Assembly: GCA_002633025.1 (NCBI GenBank)
Contig: NMRB01000682.1
Coordinates: 234,806-298,805, forward strand
Length of the DNA: 64,000 nucleotides
Origin: Notospermus geniculatus
Taxonomy: Eukaryota; Nemertea; Pilidiophora; Heteronemertea; Lineidae
Direction of reading: 5' to 3'
Part shown: one piece after another, positions 34,128 through 46,317 of the stretch
How the letters are laid out: each line of letters begins with the position of its first letter
Position numbering within the stretch: position 1 is the stretch's first letter
The notes under the pieces: model-generated
Told to the model about the DNA's origin: nothing
Databases searched by the model: none
The model's input: the letters and a program-made list of their open reading frames with translations, nothing else
Program-made: the position numbers and the translations under genes

Positions 34128-34403
34128 TGCTGCTGCCAGTGCGTCTTTTAGTATCAGGTAAGACAGGGAGAGTTACATGTATGGTGCATCTTGAATTGAT
34201 ACGAAGTGGAAACGAAGGATAAATTTCAAAGTTTAATATGCATCGTAACTCTATCGGTCTAACGTCATACGATAAAAGACGCTCTTGCAGCAAGCGATAT
34301 TTGTGGTACCAACCAACTCCTGAAATACATTATGTCATGGAAATGAAATCCAATTTCGTATTTCGTACTTCGTGTTTCGTCAGATTTGCGAAACCTCACT
34401 ATT
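34128..34403. mobile_element. MITE family B, copy 2, truncated at its left end
   Basis: Matches the right two thirds of 30159-30578 (GTGCGTCTTTTAGTAT, ATCGGTCTAACGTCAT, GCGAAACCTCACTATT end at 34403) but lacks the left terminal repeat. Confidence 0.8.
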
Positions 34404-35473
34404 AAAAATGGCACAGCAACAAAACTTGGCAGTGTGCGCCTGACGGCATAGCCGTATTCGTGGCTGTACCACATGGCTGTGCGATATTCCTTGAATCCAT
34501 CAGGTTTTGTGTGCACCGTAAGACATTCCAATGACCATGATGACGAAGTAAAGGAACACACCGTCCTGGTAATTCATCTCAGGATTCGCTTTGATCATGA
34601 AGAAACCTCTAATGCAAATGGTCACTTTGGCGACCCCTGAAGAAATTCCATCAGATAGTGACCTGGCGTCTAATGCTATTAAAGAGTGCCCGGGAATCTG
34701 AGCCTTCTCATGAGAGATGCTTAATACAATTGGCGTAATCCAGTGGAGTTAGGTCGGCCACCGCAATGACATTTTAGTTACATCGCCGTATAGCTTTGAA
34801 AGAAGGTTATTGTACAACGAAAGAATGGAATAACAACGAAAAAAGGAGGACAGATTGCTGCGGTCTACATGCGCATGTACTTTAAATCCCTTTTTTAGGA
34901 ATGAGTAACACGTCGTCATACGCAAAATCACTGGAGTAAAATGGCCAATTCTTTTATTATAAATGCGGCAGTTGGGGGATGGATGGCGTACGACAACCTG
35001 TCACCCTGAAACATACCATTCTTATATATACTGCTTATTATGATTTTATTTTATTTTTATTTATTTTCATTTTATATTTTTATTATTATTTTTTATTTTG
35101 TTTTAAAAAAATTATTTTATTTTTTATTTTATTTTTTTTTCGTTTTTATTTTTATTTTGAACCGACTGGGCCATTTTTCTCGACGAATTTTCCAAAAAAA
35201 CGAATTTAACGACAACCCTGTAAAGCTTCATAAAGAGTTAGCGGAGAGGTTCACACCTGTAGCTGTACGTTCAACTTCCTGAGATTGGTTTGGTCCATAA
35301 AAGGTGAACCTGCCCTCAAAAACGACTGAAATTCTCGGAATCAATATCTACATCGGTAGGTAAACACGATAAGAAATTAATGTGTGCATTACCTGAAATC
35401 ACAGTAAAACATGATCAATGGTAAATCGATCGTTTTCCTCAACTTGTATCAAGATACTGTTATCGTTGAGCGT
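34404..35473. other. Gene-free stretch with a T-rich low-complexity tract
   Basis: 35038-35160 is almost pure T/A (TTTTATTTTATTTTTATT). Open frames across it code only for Phe/Ile/Tyr runs and are not genes. Confidence 0.6.
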
Positions 35474-35790
35474 CTGATGACGTACAAAGGATCTATCAAT
35501 ATTTTTGTTATTGCACAGCAAAAAGGGCCATAAAAATCGTGTGAGTGTTCCCCATTGGAGAAAAAAAATGATTCATGATTTTTGTATGGGTTCATTCACT
35601 GTCGAGTGCCTTCCAAATCAATGTAGAAGTGAAACAGATCTGAAACTGATGACGTACACAGGTGTATCAATATTTGGTTTGTGCATTGCAAAGTAAGGCC
35701 ATAAAGTCCTTTGAGCGTTTCCCATTCGAGAAAAAAGTGGTTCGTTTTTTCCTATCGGTTCATTCATTTTCAAGCAGCTTCTCTGCCGAA
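35474..35790 (+). repeat. Diverged direct duplication, about 175 bp x 2
   Basis: TGATGACGTACAAAGGA...GGGCCATAAAAA...GGGTTCATTCACT (from about 35474) is matched by TGATGACGTACACAGG...AGGCCATAAAG...GGTTCATTCATT (from about 35648). Copies differ substantially, so it is not an assembly artefact. Confidence 0.7.
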
Positions 35791-35871
35791 CGTAAAACTG
35801 ACCAGACGCAGATCTGGAGAATGTCTCATGCTTGGGAATGTGAAGTTGTCCGAATACAACTCGGGAACACA

Positions 35872-36010
35872 GGGGCCATATTTTTGAAGCCTTCGCAACT
35901 TTGCGTTCACGCAAATCTATTGTTTGGCAGCACATGCCCTGTTGTTCACTGACTGCCTTCAATAGATTTGCGTGAACGCAAAGTTGCGAACACTTCATAA
36001 ATATGGCCCC
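35872..36010. mobile_element. Palindromic MITE (GGGGCCATATTT ends)
   Basis: 139 bp. GGGGCCATATTTTTGAAG and CTTCATAAATATGGCCCC flank near-perfect inner arms CGCAACTTTGCGTTCACGC and its complement, leaving a loop of about 40 bp. Confidence 0.85.
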
Positions 36011-37626
36011 AGGTCTGATTTATTATGTGAAGGACACTTTGGTTTCCAATGTGCTCCGGAAAATGTCTTGAGGATATTTGCGCTTTTAGAGCATGCAACA
36101 ATACTCATTCTAGACAAGTTGCGGTCTTCTTTTGAAGAAAATGTATGTTTTTACCTAAATATGAAGTGCAAGCCATCACGGTGTACCCAATGCCTTCCAG
36201 TACACTTTGAGCTGGAACAAAAGCACACCTTCGACAAGTTGATAAAGGCGCCATGTTACCATAGCAAAGTTGTTCCTTCCCACGATTCTCAACTTAATTG
36301 AGACGATGATGCTACAACTGTTGTCCTCGTGTCTTCGTAGAAATTACATATCCACACATTGATGGCAACTGTTGGCTATGAATCCCATGAGCCTGTCATG
36401 TGGCCTAAAATATCGTCGGTACCTTTACCAACATTACGGCTGAAGACATTTCCTTTACGCAAGGATTACCTTAATGTCCAGCTAAATTTTTTCACAAAAG
36501 TATTACATCATCGCAGAATCTGTGTTATAATGTGTTACATCTGCCCAGCAATATTCAGAATCTTGGAAGTGCTGCAGCAACCCGACTCCTCCCAAGGGCA
36601 TTAGTGTAGCTGCCTCTGCCATCGGCATTACAAGATTGATAAAGGTTATTTTGTCACAACTCGAATTGAGTCACCGTCGCGAATTCTACAAAATATCGTA
36701 CATCGATGTAAAGAATGTACAAGTCAACTTAGGTTGAAAGTGACAATAATTACCCCATCAGATATACACACGATGTAATCAGCCTGGAACTCCCCTATGA
36801 GCTTAGTAAGACGACGGATCAAATCGTGAGCCTATTTTGTCCTGGTTCCCGGTGACAATGAGCTCACCTACTCAGATTCAAGCGAAGACGAGACGTTGAC
36901 AAAATCCCTCTAATGCTCTTTGTCATTCCTTTAGTGATCCTGGGGCCTAAGTCTCTCGTCATGAAGCTATCAGGACGTGATAATAGATTCTCGGGTTCGG
37001 AGGTGCCGGGGCGTGATTCCAGGGTTATGCCATGTCGCCTTGCTGTGATGACTCGTGTGGGCAGAGGAGATAGGTAAGAAAACGGGAAAGGTGCTGAGAT
37101 GCAAATCGCACCTGAATTGAGTATCCTTCCATGGATCTGATTGGTTCTTAGAGGTCACGTGGTTGGCAGCGTGTACCGTTATTCGTCCTTTACCTTGGGA
37201 GACGACCTGATAGTCGATTATAAAAAATGCTAAGTCTGGCAAAAACAACGAAAACGAAAGTCAATAACATGGTACATGTAAAGGCCAACATAGGTTTTTT
37301 TGTATCGGCGCTGCTTAAGAAAAAGAGGTATCATCGGCTATGATGGCAGATAGCGTTGCAAGCTCCGCTGAAAACTACAATACAACACTCTTGAGCAAAA
37401 GCGTATTCGCTCTAAGCTAAGAAATATCGCATCGTTGCCAAGTTCAAAACTGTGAGCAAGGACACAACTAGGTATCACATCAGGCAACATCCGGCCAAGA
37501 ATAGGGGCCTATTTGCGTCGTAGCTGACGACATCAAAACCAAAATTGAGCAACAACAACTGATATCAGTCCATATCCTGAAGGTGAGCTGCGGATCTTGA
37601 GCTCTGAAAATAACTCGAGAGAAGAG
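36011..37626. other. Gene-free stretch
   Basis: Short frames only; no domain, exon pair or repeat recognised. Confidence 0.3.
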
Positions 37627-38441
37627 AAAAACGCGGCAATGAGATGCCACACAAAAAAATGAAAAATGGGTAACTCAGTTGCTTTCGTTGATACCCTGTA
37701 TCACGATAAATCTCACGAGATCTTGCTATTGTTTTCGGGCGACATAAGATGATTATATTTCTGTCATATTTCCTGGGAGATATTTCGTTTTTTTCTTGAA
37801 TGTGGATTTCGGGCACCCTAGTTTTCCAGTAGGTTGAGAAGGTCAACACACCTGGCTCGATGGGGAAAGGTAGTTGAAACAGGGAAAATTTGTTCGTTCC
37901 TCGACATTTAGTAGGGCCTTCGGGTTGCTTTTTCTAGAAAGCATGAGCCTTACCATTCTTTCATTCTCCGTCTAGTCATCTGGGTGGACCAACATGTACA
38001 CGGTCTGATATCACCGCAAGATGCCCCACGAAATGACCGGGAAATCGGATTTGTGGCTTGATGATACAGGGTGCAATTTGGATGTCATACATGTAGGTGT
38101 ACAGTTTGACCTGGTAACGTTGTCAGCATCTTCTAGAAGAAGCCTTCGAAATGGGTGAAACTGTCATCTGTCAAAGAGAAACGCTTTCAAGGATTTATAA
38201 AGCTTCATCGTTGATTTGCACGGAGCGTTTTGCCAACAGTGACGAAAGGCGCCGCTCCACGTGAGACTTTTCTCTGGGTTGGCTCTAAATGGGGAATTTG
38301 TAAACATTGTTAGTTTCGCCGCCCATCCAAGATGGCGGCTATGGTTCCATCAAATGTCTTATCGTGATACAGGGTACCAACAAAAGCAACTGAATTACCC
38401 ATTTTTCATTTTTTTGTGTGGCATCTCATTGCCGCGTTTTT
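37627..38441. mobile_element. Inverted-repeat pair, about 83-bp arms 650 bp apart
   Basis: 37627-37709 (AAAACGCGGCAATGAGATGC ... TACCCTGTATCACGAT) is repeated inverted at 38359-38441. Both arms can be read as a similar short peptide (FFIFLCGISLP), which comes from the repeat and not from a gene. Likely a non-autonomous DNA element. Confidence 0.7.
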
Positions 38442-38504
38442 GGGATTGCCCGGAAATTTTGGATGATTATTGGTCTCTACGAAGGGAACGTTTCTTTTGA
38501 TGAC

Positions 38505-38617
38505 CAGGGCCCATATTCATAAAACTATTTAAGTCTAAGTGTGACACTTATCCTTTGTTCAACACAAAAGATAAGTATCGCACTTTGACTTGAGTATGTT
38601 TATGAATATGGACCCAG
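38505..38617. mobile_element. MITE family C (CAGGGCCCATATTCATAAA ends), copy 1
   Basis: 113 bp; ends CAGGGCCCATATTCATAAA and TTTATGAATATGGACCC with inner arms AAGTCTAAGTGTGACACTT / GTATCGCACTTTGACTT. A second copy is at 61393-61505. The CAGGG start resembles hAT ends, but no 8-bp target duplication is obvious. Confidence 0.85.
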
Positions 38618-39530
38618 GACCATAGCACATCCAAGATGGGGGCTATGGTGGCAATCTTGAATTCAGTGTCTGTCAGTTATCCTGAGAACGCATTGACAAA
38701 CAAACCTGAATTTTTTGTGAGTGTCTGTCTCTGTGAGGGGAAATTTCCTTTTAATGACCAGCACCACCGATTCCCCAAATGTACCATCTGGGCCACACCC
38801 AGAAAAAACATACCAGTCGGGGCATGCCACGCTCTGCGTTGCTCTTGTTCCTACAGAAACACGATGCCCTTACGCAGCGCTGTCATGTTTGATGTCAATC
38901 CCCCTCATCAATCCGTCACATTGCCTCTTTCCACTGCTCTCCAGCTAATGCACTATATTCCGACTGAATGAAATGGCATCACATCAAAATCACGTCAGAG
39001 CCAGAGGCGTATTAGATCAAAGTTTAGACAGGTGATCAGTTGAGTTTAACTTGGGATGAGCCTAGCGTGTTTGCCATGACTTCGGGCGAGTGGCAATGTA
39101 ATTAAACTTGAAACATGAGGGAATATTATTTATATATGATACAAAAGACAAAGTGACGTTTCAGGTCGTGTTGACGTGCGATACTAATGACTGAAGCAAA
39201 AATTCTTCTGCTGGTATGGTACATGGAGTTGTGATCAATGCAAAGTCATGCACGTTTGTGAATCGGACGTTTGGATGGGATGCGAATGGTCACAGATCTG
39301 CAACCTCACGGCGCATTTACCATTAGAAATGGTCAGATGCCCGGGCTCATGATTTGCCCTATAAAGAATTGGCATGAACAGTGACACTAAATATTGCCTA
39401 AATACATATATACTTCAAACTGTGGAATGTCGTTGTGTGTGTTGGCCACATTAATTTCAGAGTTGGGGTAGTGAAGATAGGGGTAATAGAAAGTTGTCAA
39501 AATTGCCCAGATGGGCCTACGATTATATTT
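38618..39530. other. Gene-free stretch
   Basis: A frame at 38636-38971 has no recognised content and no splice support. Confidence 0.3.
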
Positions 39531-39690
39531 TAGGTTGGTTACGAGTTTAAGAAATCAAACGATAAACGTAAACATTAACGACAACGTTATTTTTGTACCG
39601 AAAATCAATATAAAATCTGGTGAATGTGTAGTATGAAAAATAACGTTGTCGTAAAGTTTACGTTTATCGTTTGATTTCTTAACCTCCCTA
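39531..39690. mobile_element. MITE family E (GGGAGGTTAAGAAATC ends, TA target), copy 1
   Basis: The right end GATTTCTTAACCTCCC is followed by TA; the left end is diverged (GGTTACGAGTTTAAGAAATC). Arms AAACGATAAACGTAAAC and AACGACAACGTTATTTTT are nearly perfect. A second copy is at 48250. Confidence 0.8.
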
Positions 39691-40479
39691 TTGTCTGCGT
39701 ATTCCCGAATAGATAAGCGTCGTTGGCCTAATAGGCGGTTAAGAAAACCACTAATTCTGTATAAATTTCTTAGGCATTACCATTTAGCCACTCATGGGCG
39801 TCGATAGCCTACAAAGTAGCTCACAGGTAAAAAAGATAGATCCAGTCATGCGGTCACGATGAAACTTTCTCAAAACTTTCAAACAATAGCTACATGTAAC
39901 TCGATATTTTTTTGTCTCAAACAGAATATCTGAGTACGTACGTTTTCTCAATTATCAACCCATTAGAAATACATGTGGAGGAATAGGTTTTATTATGGAC
40001 TGCTCTGACCATGTTATCTCAAGCGGATTGTTCCATTACAGGAACGTGACCATGATACGTTATACGGTGCTCATGGTGAACGCCATCACCGGGAAAGGCC
40101 GGGGAGCGATGCGACAATCTGCTTCACCAGCTGAAGGCGAAGGACTACCAATCTCAAATTATCTCAAAAAATATTATCTCACTGTGGCAAATTCTTTTAC
40201 CATTTCACTGTTAGTTGCAATTTCGATAAAATGACAGTAACTACCAAATTCTGAAACCTTACAGAAACCCTGTTACATTTAGAGGTGTTCATTTGAAATC
40301 ATCACTGAGAACTTTCCAATCAATGCATTTTTGAAAGGTTTCAGGTCTCTTTCAATCTTTTTTATTTTAAAAGCATAATTGTCCTTTAGTGGTGAAAGAA
40401 GCAACGAAATATAAGCCCTCCTGTTTTCATGGATTAGAAAATCTGGGGAAAATTCTTGAGATTTGGAAGTAAAGTGTAC
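39691..40479. other. Gene-free stretch
   Basis: No supported exon or repeat. Confidence 0.3.
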
Positions 40480-40499
40480 GCCTTCGTTTGTTCGCTGAC

Positions 40500-40672
40500 T
40501 CAAAGAAAACGCAGGTCCCGGATTCGAATCCGACCTGGGCGAAGTGGGATCCATCTCCCCTGGCCTTTCACGTCCGTCCCTTGCGACAGTATGCTGAGTG
40601 GTGCCTTGTATCTTGTGCCTTTGCAAAAGGCTAAAAGACACCTTCCACGTGAAGGAACATGAGATATGTACA
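40500..40672 (+). repeat. tRNA-derived SINE, copy 1
   Basis: GCAGGTCCCGGATTCGAATCC contains a B-box-like pol III signal. It is followed by GACCTGGGCGAAGTGGGAT and, further on, GGTGCCTTGTATCTTG and GGAACATGAG. The whole stretch aligns, word by word, with the reverse complement of 47955-48122. Two diverged copies sharing a tRNA-like head define a SINE family. Confidence 0.75.
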
Positions 40673-40985
40673 CTCTTGTAGGCATTTCCTCTTGATATTT
40701 TAAAAGGGAAAAGTTGCAGATGTTGGTCAGTCGGGCAAGTTGAATATAATGAAGAAAGAAAATTTGAAATCGGACAACTTTTCAAAAATTGTCAAAAAAG
40801 TAATTTTATAAAATGTCATTTTTCTCTTAATTAATTAAAATTGATTTTTGGCATGGTTCTATGCACAACATGTTGCTGGGTCAGGAGATCCTCCTGATTG
40901 GGTGCAAATACCATTGCTGTAGCTCCAATGGTTTGTGAGATATTTAGGAAAACTTGCTGTCCTTTTACTTTCCTACAAGAGTGTA
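40673..40985 (+). repeat. Dispersed repeat, family D, copy 2
   Basis: Homologous to 19475-19790; contains a small insertion near 40880 (GGGTCAGGAGATCCTCC) not present in the other copy. It directly follows the SINE. Confidence 0.75.
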
Positions 40986-42984
40986 CATGTACATGCAGCT
41001 TGAGGTGGCCTCTATTCCGTACTTAGACCAGAGCTAATGTGCTGTTGCTTCGGCACTGATGGAAAAAGATCAAGTACGTATACATACATCGTACAATACA
41101 ATACAAAATACATGTACTCGTATCAAGAAACGGCGCGTCCCTGTAGGTGACATATAGAAATCTGAGAGAAGAGGAAAAGTCAATCACAAGAGGCCAATCA
41201 TATACCAATTCGATACTTTAAAAGCCGCTTACTTTATCATGTCTCATCCCAGACTCCGTTTATCAGAGGGTCCATTGTAGGCTGGGATTAATTACCATAG
41301 TAACGCAACATCCGAGCCTCCACTTGCTTAATGCGCTCATGAGTCCCAAGATAATGTGACTAAAGCTCCGATGATCAATTCATTAAAGTATTCATCTTGG
41401 AACTGTTTGTCACCTGTGCCCACGTTCAGCGGTATTGGCATAGTATCAACATTATCCGGGGGCGTCCTTGGTTACAATAGATTTCCGCCGAAAGAATTGG
41501 GACAGGGGAGAAAAACTGTAACAAGGACGTATTCCTTGGGAGTTTTCTCGGGGGTTTTCATAGTCTTGCGCAACCAGTCCCTCGTTCATACTCCGAGGTC
41601 GTCAGACCGACGGGTCTGGTACAGAACGTAATTCTCATTGTAATTTGGTCAGTGACCTTATTCCGATGATTCAAAATAAGGGGAGCTTCGCTGATTGGCT
41701 AGTCACTACCAATGCATCATGGGTCTCAAAAGTTGGTGACGTACATGTAGGCTGCAGTTTTACTCGCATGCTGCATGGTTTTTGCATTGATTGTGCATGC
41801 AGTGCAGTGTAGTTGTGTTCTACGTCATCGTCGGTAGATTGTCCGCCATGATGGTTCTACAAGTCAAAATAACCATATGGACCAGACTCTAAAATTGGAA
41901 ATTTATTGAAAATTGCATGAGTCTGGTGGCACGAGACTAGGGTTTTCAGTGAATCTGTCGGGGAGGAAGTTGCGATTTGTTCAGCAACGATCTGGTGGTG
42001 AGGTCTTTCCAAACCCATTTCACCCAAAACAGTGGGTAGGCCTAACTACATGTATACTTCAGCCACATCCTGGGGGAAACGTGCCAAACATTTGGTTCTC
42101 GTCCAAAATGAACCCGAAAGAACATAAAACGGAATCCGAACCCAAATTTGGAGGTGAACCAAAAACGGTTCTGTGAGGAACCTTTTAATGGTTCTTCTGC
42201 CCCCTTCTGGAACATTTTTTTCTGCTGCAACACTCGTTGGTTGATTTCCTTTGCACAAAAGTTACCACCGTCATGCTAAGACGGTTTCTAATGCACCCCG
42301 TCACCTCTCACAGCTACAGGAGTGATCGAATGATCGATGCTAGATATGATAAAGACGTGAGTGCACTAGCGTCTATTGTTATGCCATTAGCTCTGATGCA
42401 TGTCAGCAATTTAGCGGCTAACTTAGTTCGATCGCTGTGCCACCAAAGGCATCTACCTTAAAGGTAATGTTTTGTCTTTTAAGGTCACTTGGGGACCATA
42501 TCTATGGAAACGTGCTGGTGAAAGGTATAGTCGCGTTTACAAGGTTCTTTGTGATAACAAAAGTTTCGGTAAACTGCGTTACTTTCCCGAGCAATATCCC
42601 CGAAGGGAAAATCATCGCAATTCATATCAACTTGTCTTGATCGCTGTTTTTGACAATGGTAGAATTCTCTGGCGATGTCTTCTTTCTGTAACCGATTGTA
42701 AGACAGTTTTCTCAGTACACAAAACCTGATCGCATTCAAAATGTCGATGTATTGTGTCACTGGGAAAGCCCCGGAGTGTTATGTCGCTTGATATGTTCTG
42801 TACGGTGGAATTTCCCGAACCAAATCTTCTTTTTGCAATTTCCTCGGCTTTGAACACTTTACTTCCCCCAAGGCAACAAATAGCTAAAGTCACCTATAGG
42901 CCTGCGGAAGTAATCCATCAAGGACACCATACCATTCAGAGTGACAAGTGATGTCCTTGATTGAGGGGTAAATAGAGAAGTCTT
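40986..42984. other. Gene-free stretch
   Basis: Several frames of 60-90 codons, none with recognised content. A small hairpin lies at 42918-42957 (ATCAAGGACACCAT / GATGTCCTTGAT). Confidence 0.3.
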
Positions 42985-43181
42985 AGGCGAGACTTTTTTT
43001 ATTAGTTGGTGCTCGGATCCGCCGACATCAAGAATTCAGAAGATGAATTTTTTTTTTCATCCAGTCTCAAGACTACGTGACCGTAAAAAATTAAAGAAAC
43101 ATTTTTTTTTTGTTTTCCGTCCTCCTCTAAAATACTTTCTTGAAAAAATCCGAGCACCAACTAATAAAAAAAGTATCGCCT
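42985..43181. mobile_element. TIR element with TTA flanks (Harbinger-like ends)
   Basis: About 197 bp. AGGCGAGACTTTTTTTATTA and its near-complement ending ATCGCCT enclose the arms TTAGTTGGTGCTCGGAT. Flanks read TTA on both sides, and a 3-bp TTA/TAA target is characteristic of PIF/Harbinger. Non-coding. Confidence 0.75.
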
Positions 43182-43801
43182 TATTTGGGATGGACGTCGT
43201 TGGTGTCCTTACAGGAGATGTCCTCTGGCAGAGGCGTCCGCTAAGGGAGGTTCTTACTCTAGTACCATAACTGCATTTATGTACATGTAGATGTACATTC
43301 ATCTTACTCTTTTAGCATGTTTAGTGTTCTAGCAACGTCTAGAGAGAAGGCATATCTAAAATCCTCAGCTCAAATCTCATTGGATATCGGCTTGACATTT
43401 CTGTACGCCAACTGCAACTACCAGTTTGACAACCAAAGAAGTCAAATGATTTTTAAGTTTCATATTTTCTTTCGCGAGAAACTGGAAATATCAATGGACA
43501 GATCCAATAGAGATCGTGTTCTTAGTGAAATCCACTGTTTTTTTTATATCTCGTGTTTCGCTTCTCGTAAAATGGAGATTTAAATGTCAAGATCGAGAAG
43601 AGATTCTCACTGTTGTTAGAGAAATCCATTGAGAATTCTCCTGCGATTGAGGATCAAACGTATTGGTAGAAGTGGGAAAAATGTTTGACATAATCTGTTT
43701 GTGACATAAAATTGTCCTATTGTCAGGTTAAGTTATGCTGCCCCTGATGGAAACAGCTTTGTGAAGGGCCAGGGTTAGAGTGTATTGTTGACTGTATCAT
43801 A
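43182..43801. other. Gene-free stretch
   Basis: No supported feature. Confidence 0.3.
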
Positions 43802-43976
43802 GTTATCTCCGAGTTGCAAATTTTCGACCCCAACCGGGGTCTTTCTCTGGCACTTTCTAGTAGAGATCCCAGAAGTGAAACAACTTCTGGGATCTCTTCA
43901 CTTCTGGGATCTCTACTAGAAAGTGCCTGAGGAAGACCCCGGTTGGGGTCGAAAACTTGCATAACTCGGAGACGAC
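43802..43976. repeat. Near-perfect 175-bp palindrome carrying the CGACCCCAACCGGGGTC stem
   Basis: The left arm 43802-43880 is the complement of 43898-43976, with a 17-bp loop that itself repeats the arm word CTTCTGGGATCTC. The stem CGACCCCAACCGGGGTC also occurs at 52528 in a different context. It could be two head-to-head retroelement ends or a palindromic element. Confidence 0.85.
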
Positions 43977-44062
43977 TTTTAATATGTTCACTATCATTGG
44001 TTCCGTAGTCCACAACTTGAATGCTGAGGACTTCGGGACCGATGATCAGTCGTGATTTGTTT

Positions 44063-44378
44063 AATAGTGAGGTTTCGCAAATCTGACGAAATACGAAATT
44101 GGACTTCATTTCCATGACCTAATGTATTTCAGGCGGTGGTTGGTACCACAAATATCGCCTGCTGCAAGAGCGTCTTTTAATAGCATACGAAGTGGAAATT
44201 TAAAAATTAAAGATGCACCACAACTCTCCCGGTCTTATATGATATGCTAAAAGACGCACTGGCGGCAGGGATATTTGTGGTAAAAACCATCTCCAGAAAT
44301 ACATTAGGTCCTGGAAATGAAGTTGAATTTCATATTTCGTACTTCGTGTTTCGTCAGATTTGCGAAACCTCGCTATTG
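44063..44378. mobile_element. MITE family B, copy 3
   Basis: 316 bp, ends AATAGTGAGGTTTCGC and GCGAAACCTCGCTATT; shorter than the 30159 copy, with the central hairpin region missing. Confidence 0.85.
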
Positions 44379-44871
44379 CTAGGCAAGCGAAGTTCACCTG
44401 ATCTTACTAGACACAATCCTTTTCGGTGATATTTTCGAGCTGGGCTCAACCTCCAGGTCGCCTAGAGACACGACAAGGAGATTGTTCCTTCACTCTTTTA
44501 CTCTGAAGTGGGACATTTCTTAGCTCATCTCCTCCATCGTCGCCGGCTCAGTGTAGGAACAAAACACTTGAGCAAAGACTTACAACGGCAGGGATTAGGG
44601 ATGGGATCACAGGGTGACTATCCCTACAGAGGACATTACGTTCTTCAGAATATGAGGGGAGAGTCTCGCTATCAAGTAGACGATTCACTGAGAACTAATG
44701 GGGATGCGTCATTGACATGAAATCAGAGACTAGCTTCTCCTATTGACAGTGGTATGCAAGGTACATGTACAAAAATGATACAGTCATAAATCGCAGGAGG
44801 GACAATAGTTTCAAAGTAGGCCTATAGGCGTAAACCTCTTACTCAATGCAGCACAGCCTGGTTAAAGGGGC
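44379..44871. other. Gene-free stretch
   Basis: No supported feature. Confidence 0.3.
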
Positions 44872-45055
44872 TGTTCATTTCCGTCACTTGAGGAATCTTG
44901 AGTTGTGATCCTTGGGAAAATCCTTGCAAATTGCAGGGATTATTTGTTGTGTTGCTGGGAATAATCGCTGTAATTTGCAGCTTCGTAGCTTTCTCCATTT
45001 TCTCAAGGATCACAACTCAGATTCCTCAATTGACGAAAATGAACAGTCCCTTTAA
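44872..45055. mobile_element. TTAA-flanked MITE (AGGGRCTGTTCAT ends)
   Basis: TTAA then AGGGGCTGTTCATTT on the left; AAAATGAACAGTCCCT then TTAA on the right. Arms continue with TTGAGGAATC and GAGTTGTGATCCTTG. About 176 bp between the TTAA copies. Fits a piggyBac/Kolobok-type non-autonomous element. Confidence 0.85.
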
Positions 45056-45122
45056 ATGATTCGATACCCTCGCCTTCTCAGGCAAAATGCCACTGCCGGT
45101 GTTAGGTTTTTGAAAGTTCCAT

Positions 45123-45326
45123 ATTCAGTCAGGGAACAATAGGGGAACACTCACATAATAGGGACTTCCGGCAAGGCTCCGTATCGTGGATCCGTATCAC
45201 GTATGACGTATGACTTTAACAGAAAATGCATTAGCTCGATACGTCATACGTGATACGGATCGACGATACGGAGCCTTGCCGGAAGTCCCTAATATGTGAG
45301 TGTTCCCTATTATTCCCTGACTGAAT
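45123..45326. mobile_element. Long palindromic MITE (ATTCAGTCAGGGAA ends)
   Basis: About 204 bp and almost wholly self-complementary. The left arm runs from AGTCAGGGAACAATAGGG through CACTCACATAATAGGGAC and GCAAGGCTCCGTATCG, mirrored exactly on the right, with a loop of about 25 bp at 45211-45235. Confidence 0.88.
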
Positions 45327-46317
45327 AAGCTGCGACTTTACAATAGAGAGACGTGTTGCTGTATCTGCTAGCGCTTCCCAAACAATCGGGAAAATCTGAC
45401 GTACATGTACGGAAAAACTGGAAATGTCACACCGGACTAGGGGGTGTTGGGTGCACGCTCCAATTGTTTTAGCAAACACACTAAAAGCACCAGGGAGGAA
45501 GCGACACAAAAGATGTGGTTCACGCCCGACCCCTCCCTATCCTGCCCCGCAGAGTATTTCACATGTTGCTGTTTTTAATGTCTTTTATCACGACTCCCTG
45601 TTTCTGTTACCAAACGTCGTAATGCTTGGCATTTCTGAATGCATCCAGTAACTCTAAGCAATTCTGACATAATACAGTCTCCTCCTGTCGCATTGAAAAC
45701 AGCTTATTTCATCACGTATCATGACAAAGCCATGCACCCGGGGGACGCTCCCAGTGACAGGGCAACACACCAGCCAACATTATGGCGATTTTTCATTCCG
45801 GTATCCTGTTGTCAGGCAGCCTATTCAAACTCTATCGTACCAACCCAATGCCACCGCAGGCGATGTTGTCACGTGATTGAAAACCGGAAGTGCCGCCATT
45901 AAGTGTTTTGTTCGGGACTAACGTGCATAATTTCTTGTTTTCTGCGGGTCTATGGCGATAGCGGTGCACCTAAATAAGCTATTTGATAGCGTGAACGTGT
46001 GGCGTGGATAGATAAATTTGTTGATCAATTAATTATTGCGAATGGGTGCGCATTAATGGGTAGGGTTTTTGTAGCAGAAACTTCATGCAGGTGTTGCAAT
46101 TATAGTAAGAAGAACGATCCAACGATTAAACTGGGATTTTACACGCATATAACCTCGAGTGATCCGGTCAAAACATTTAATGAAATAATCTCTGCTCGGA
46201 GATTTATAATTTAGTTGGAACTAAAAAATGAATTTAATCAGTTCGTGTTTAACCCTTTAACTGCTAGTGGCATTTTTTCCCAAAAAAACAGAAAAACGTT
46301 CATCATTCTGATGTGTC
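45327..46317. other. No gene; one promoter-like cluster
   Basis: At 45870-45900 GTCACGTGATTGAAAACC is followed by CCGGAAGTGCCGCCATT: E-box, ETS and YY1-type words within 30 bp, a combination seen at animal promoters. No adjacent coding exon was found; the nearby frame at 45999 starts with GTG, not ATG. Confidence 0.3.

Noticed and set aside
34979-35282. Phe/Ile/Tyr-rich frames resembling membrane proteins
   Set aside because: Produced by a T-rich low-complexity tract, readable in two frames at once.
45999-46214. Frame starting after the promoter-like cluster
   Set aside because: Starts with GTG, has no splice support and no recognised content.
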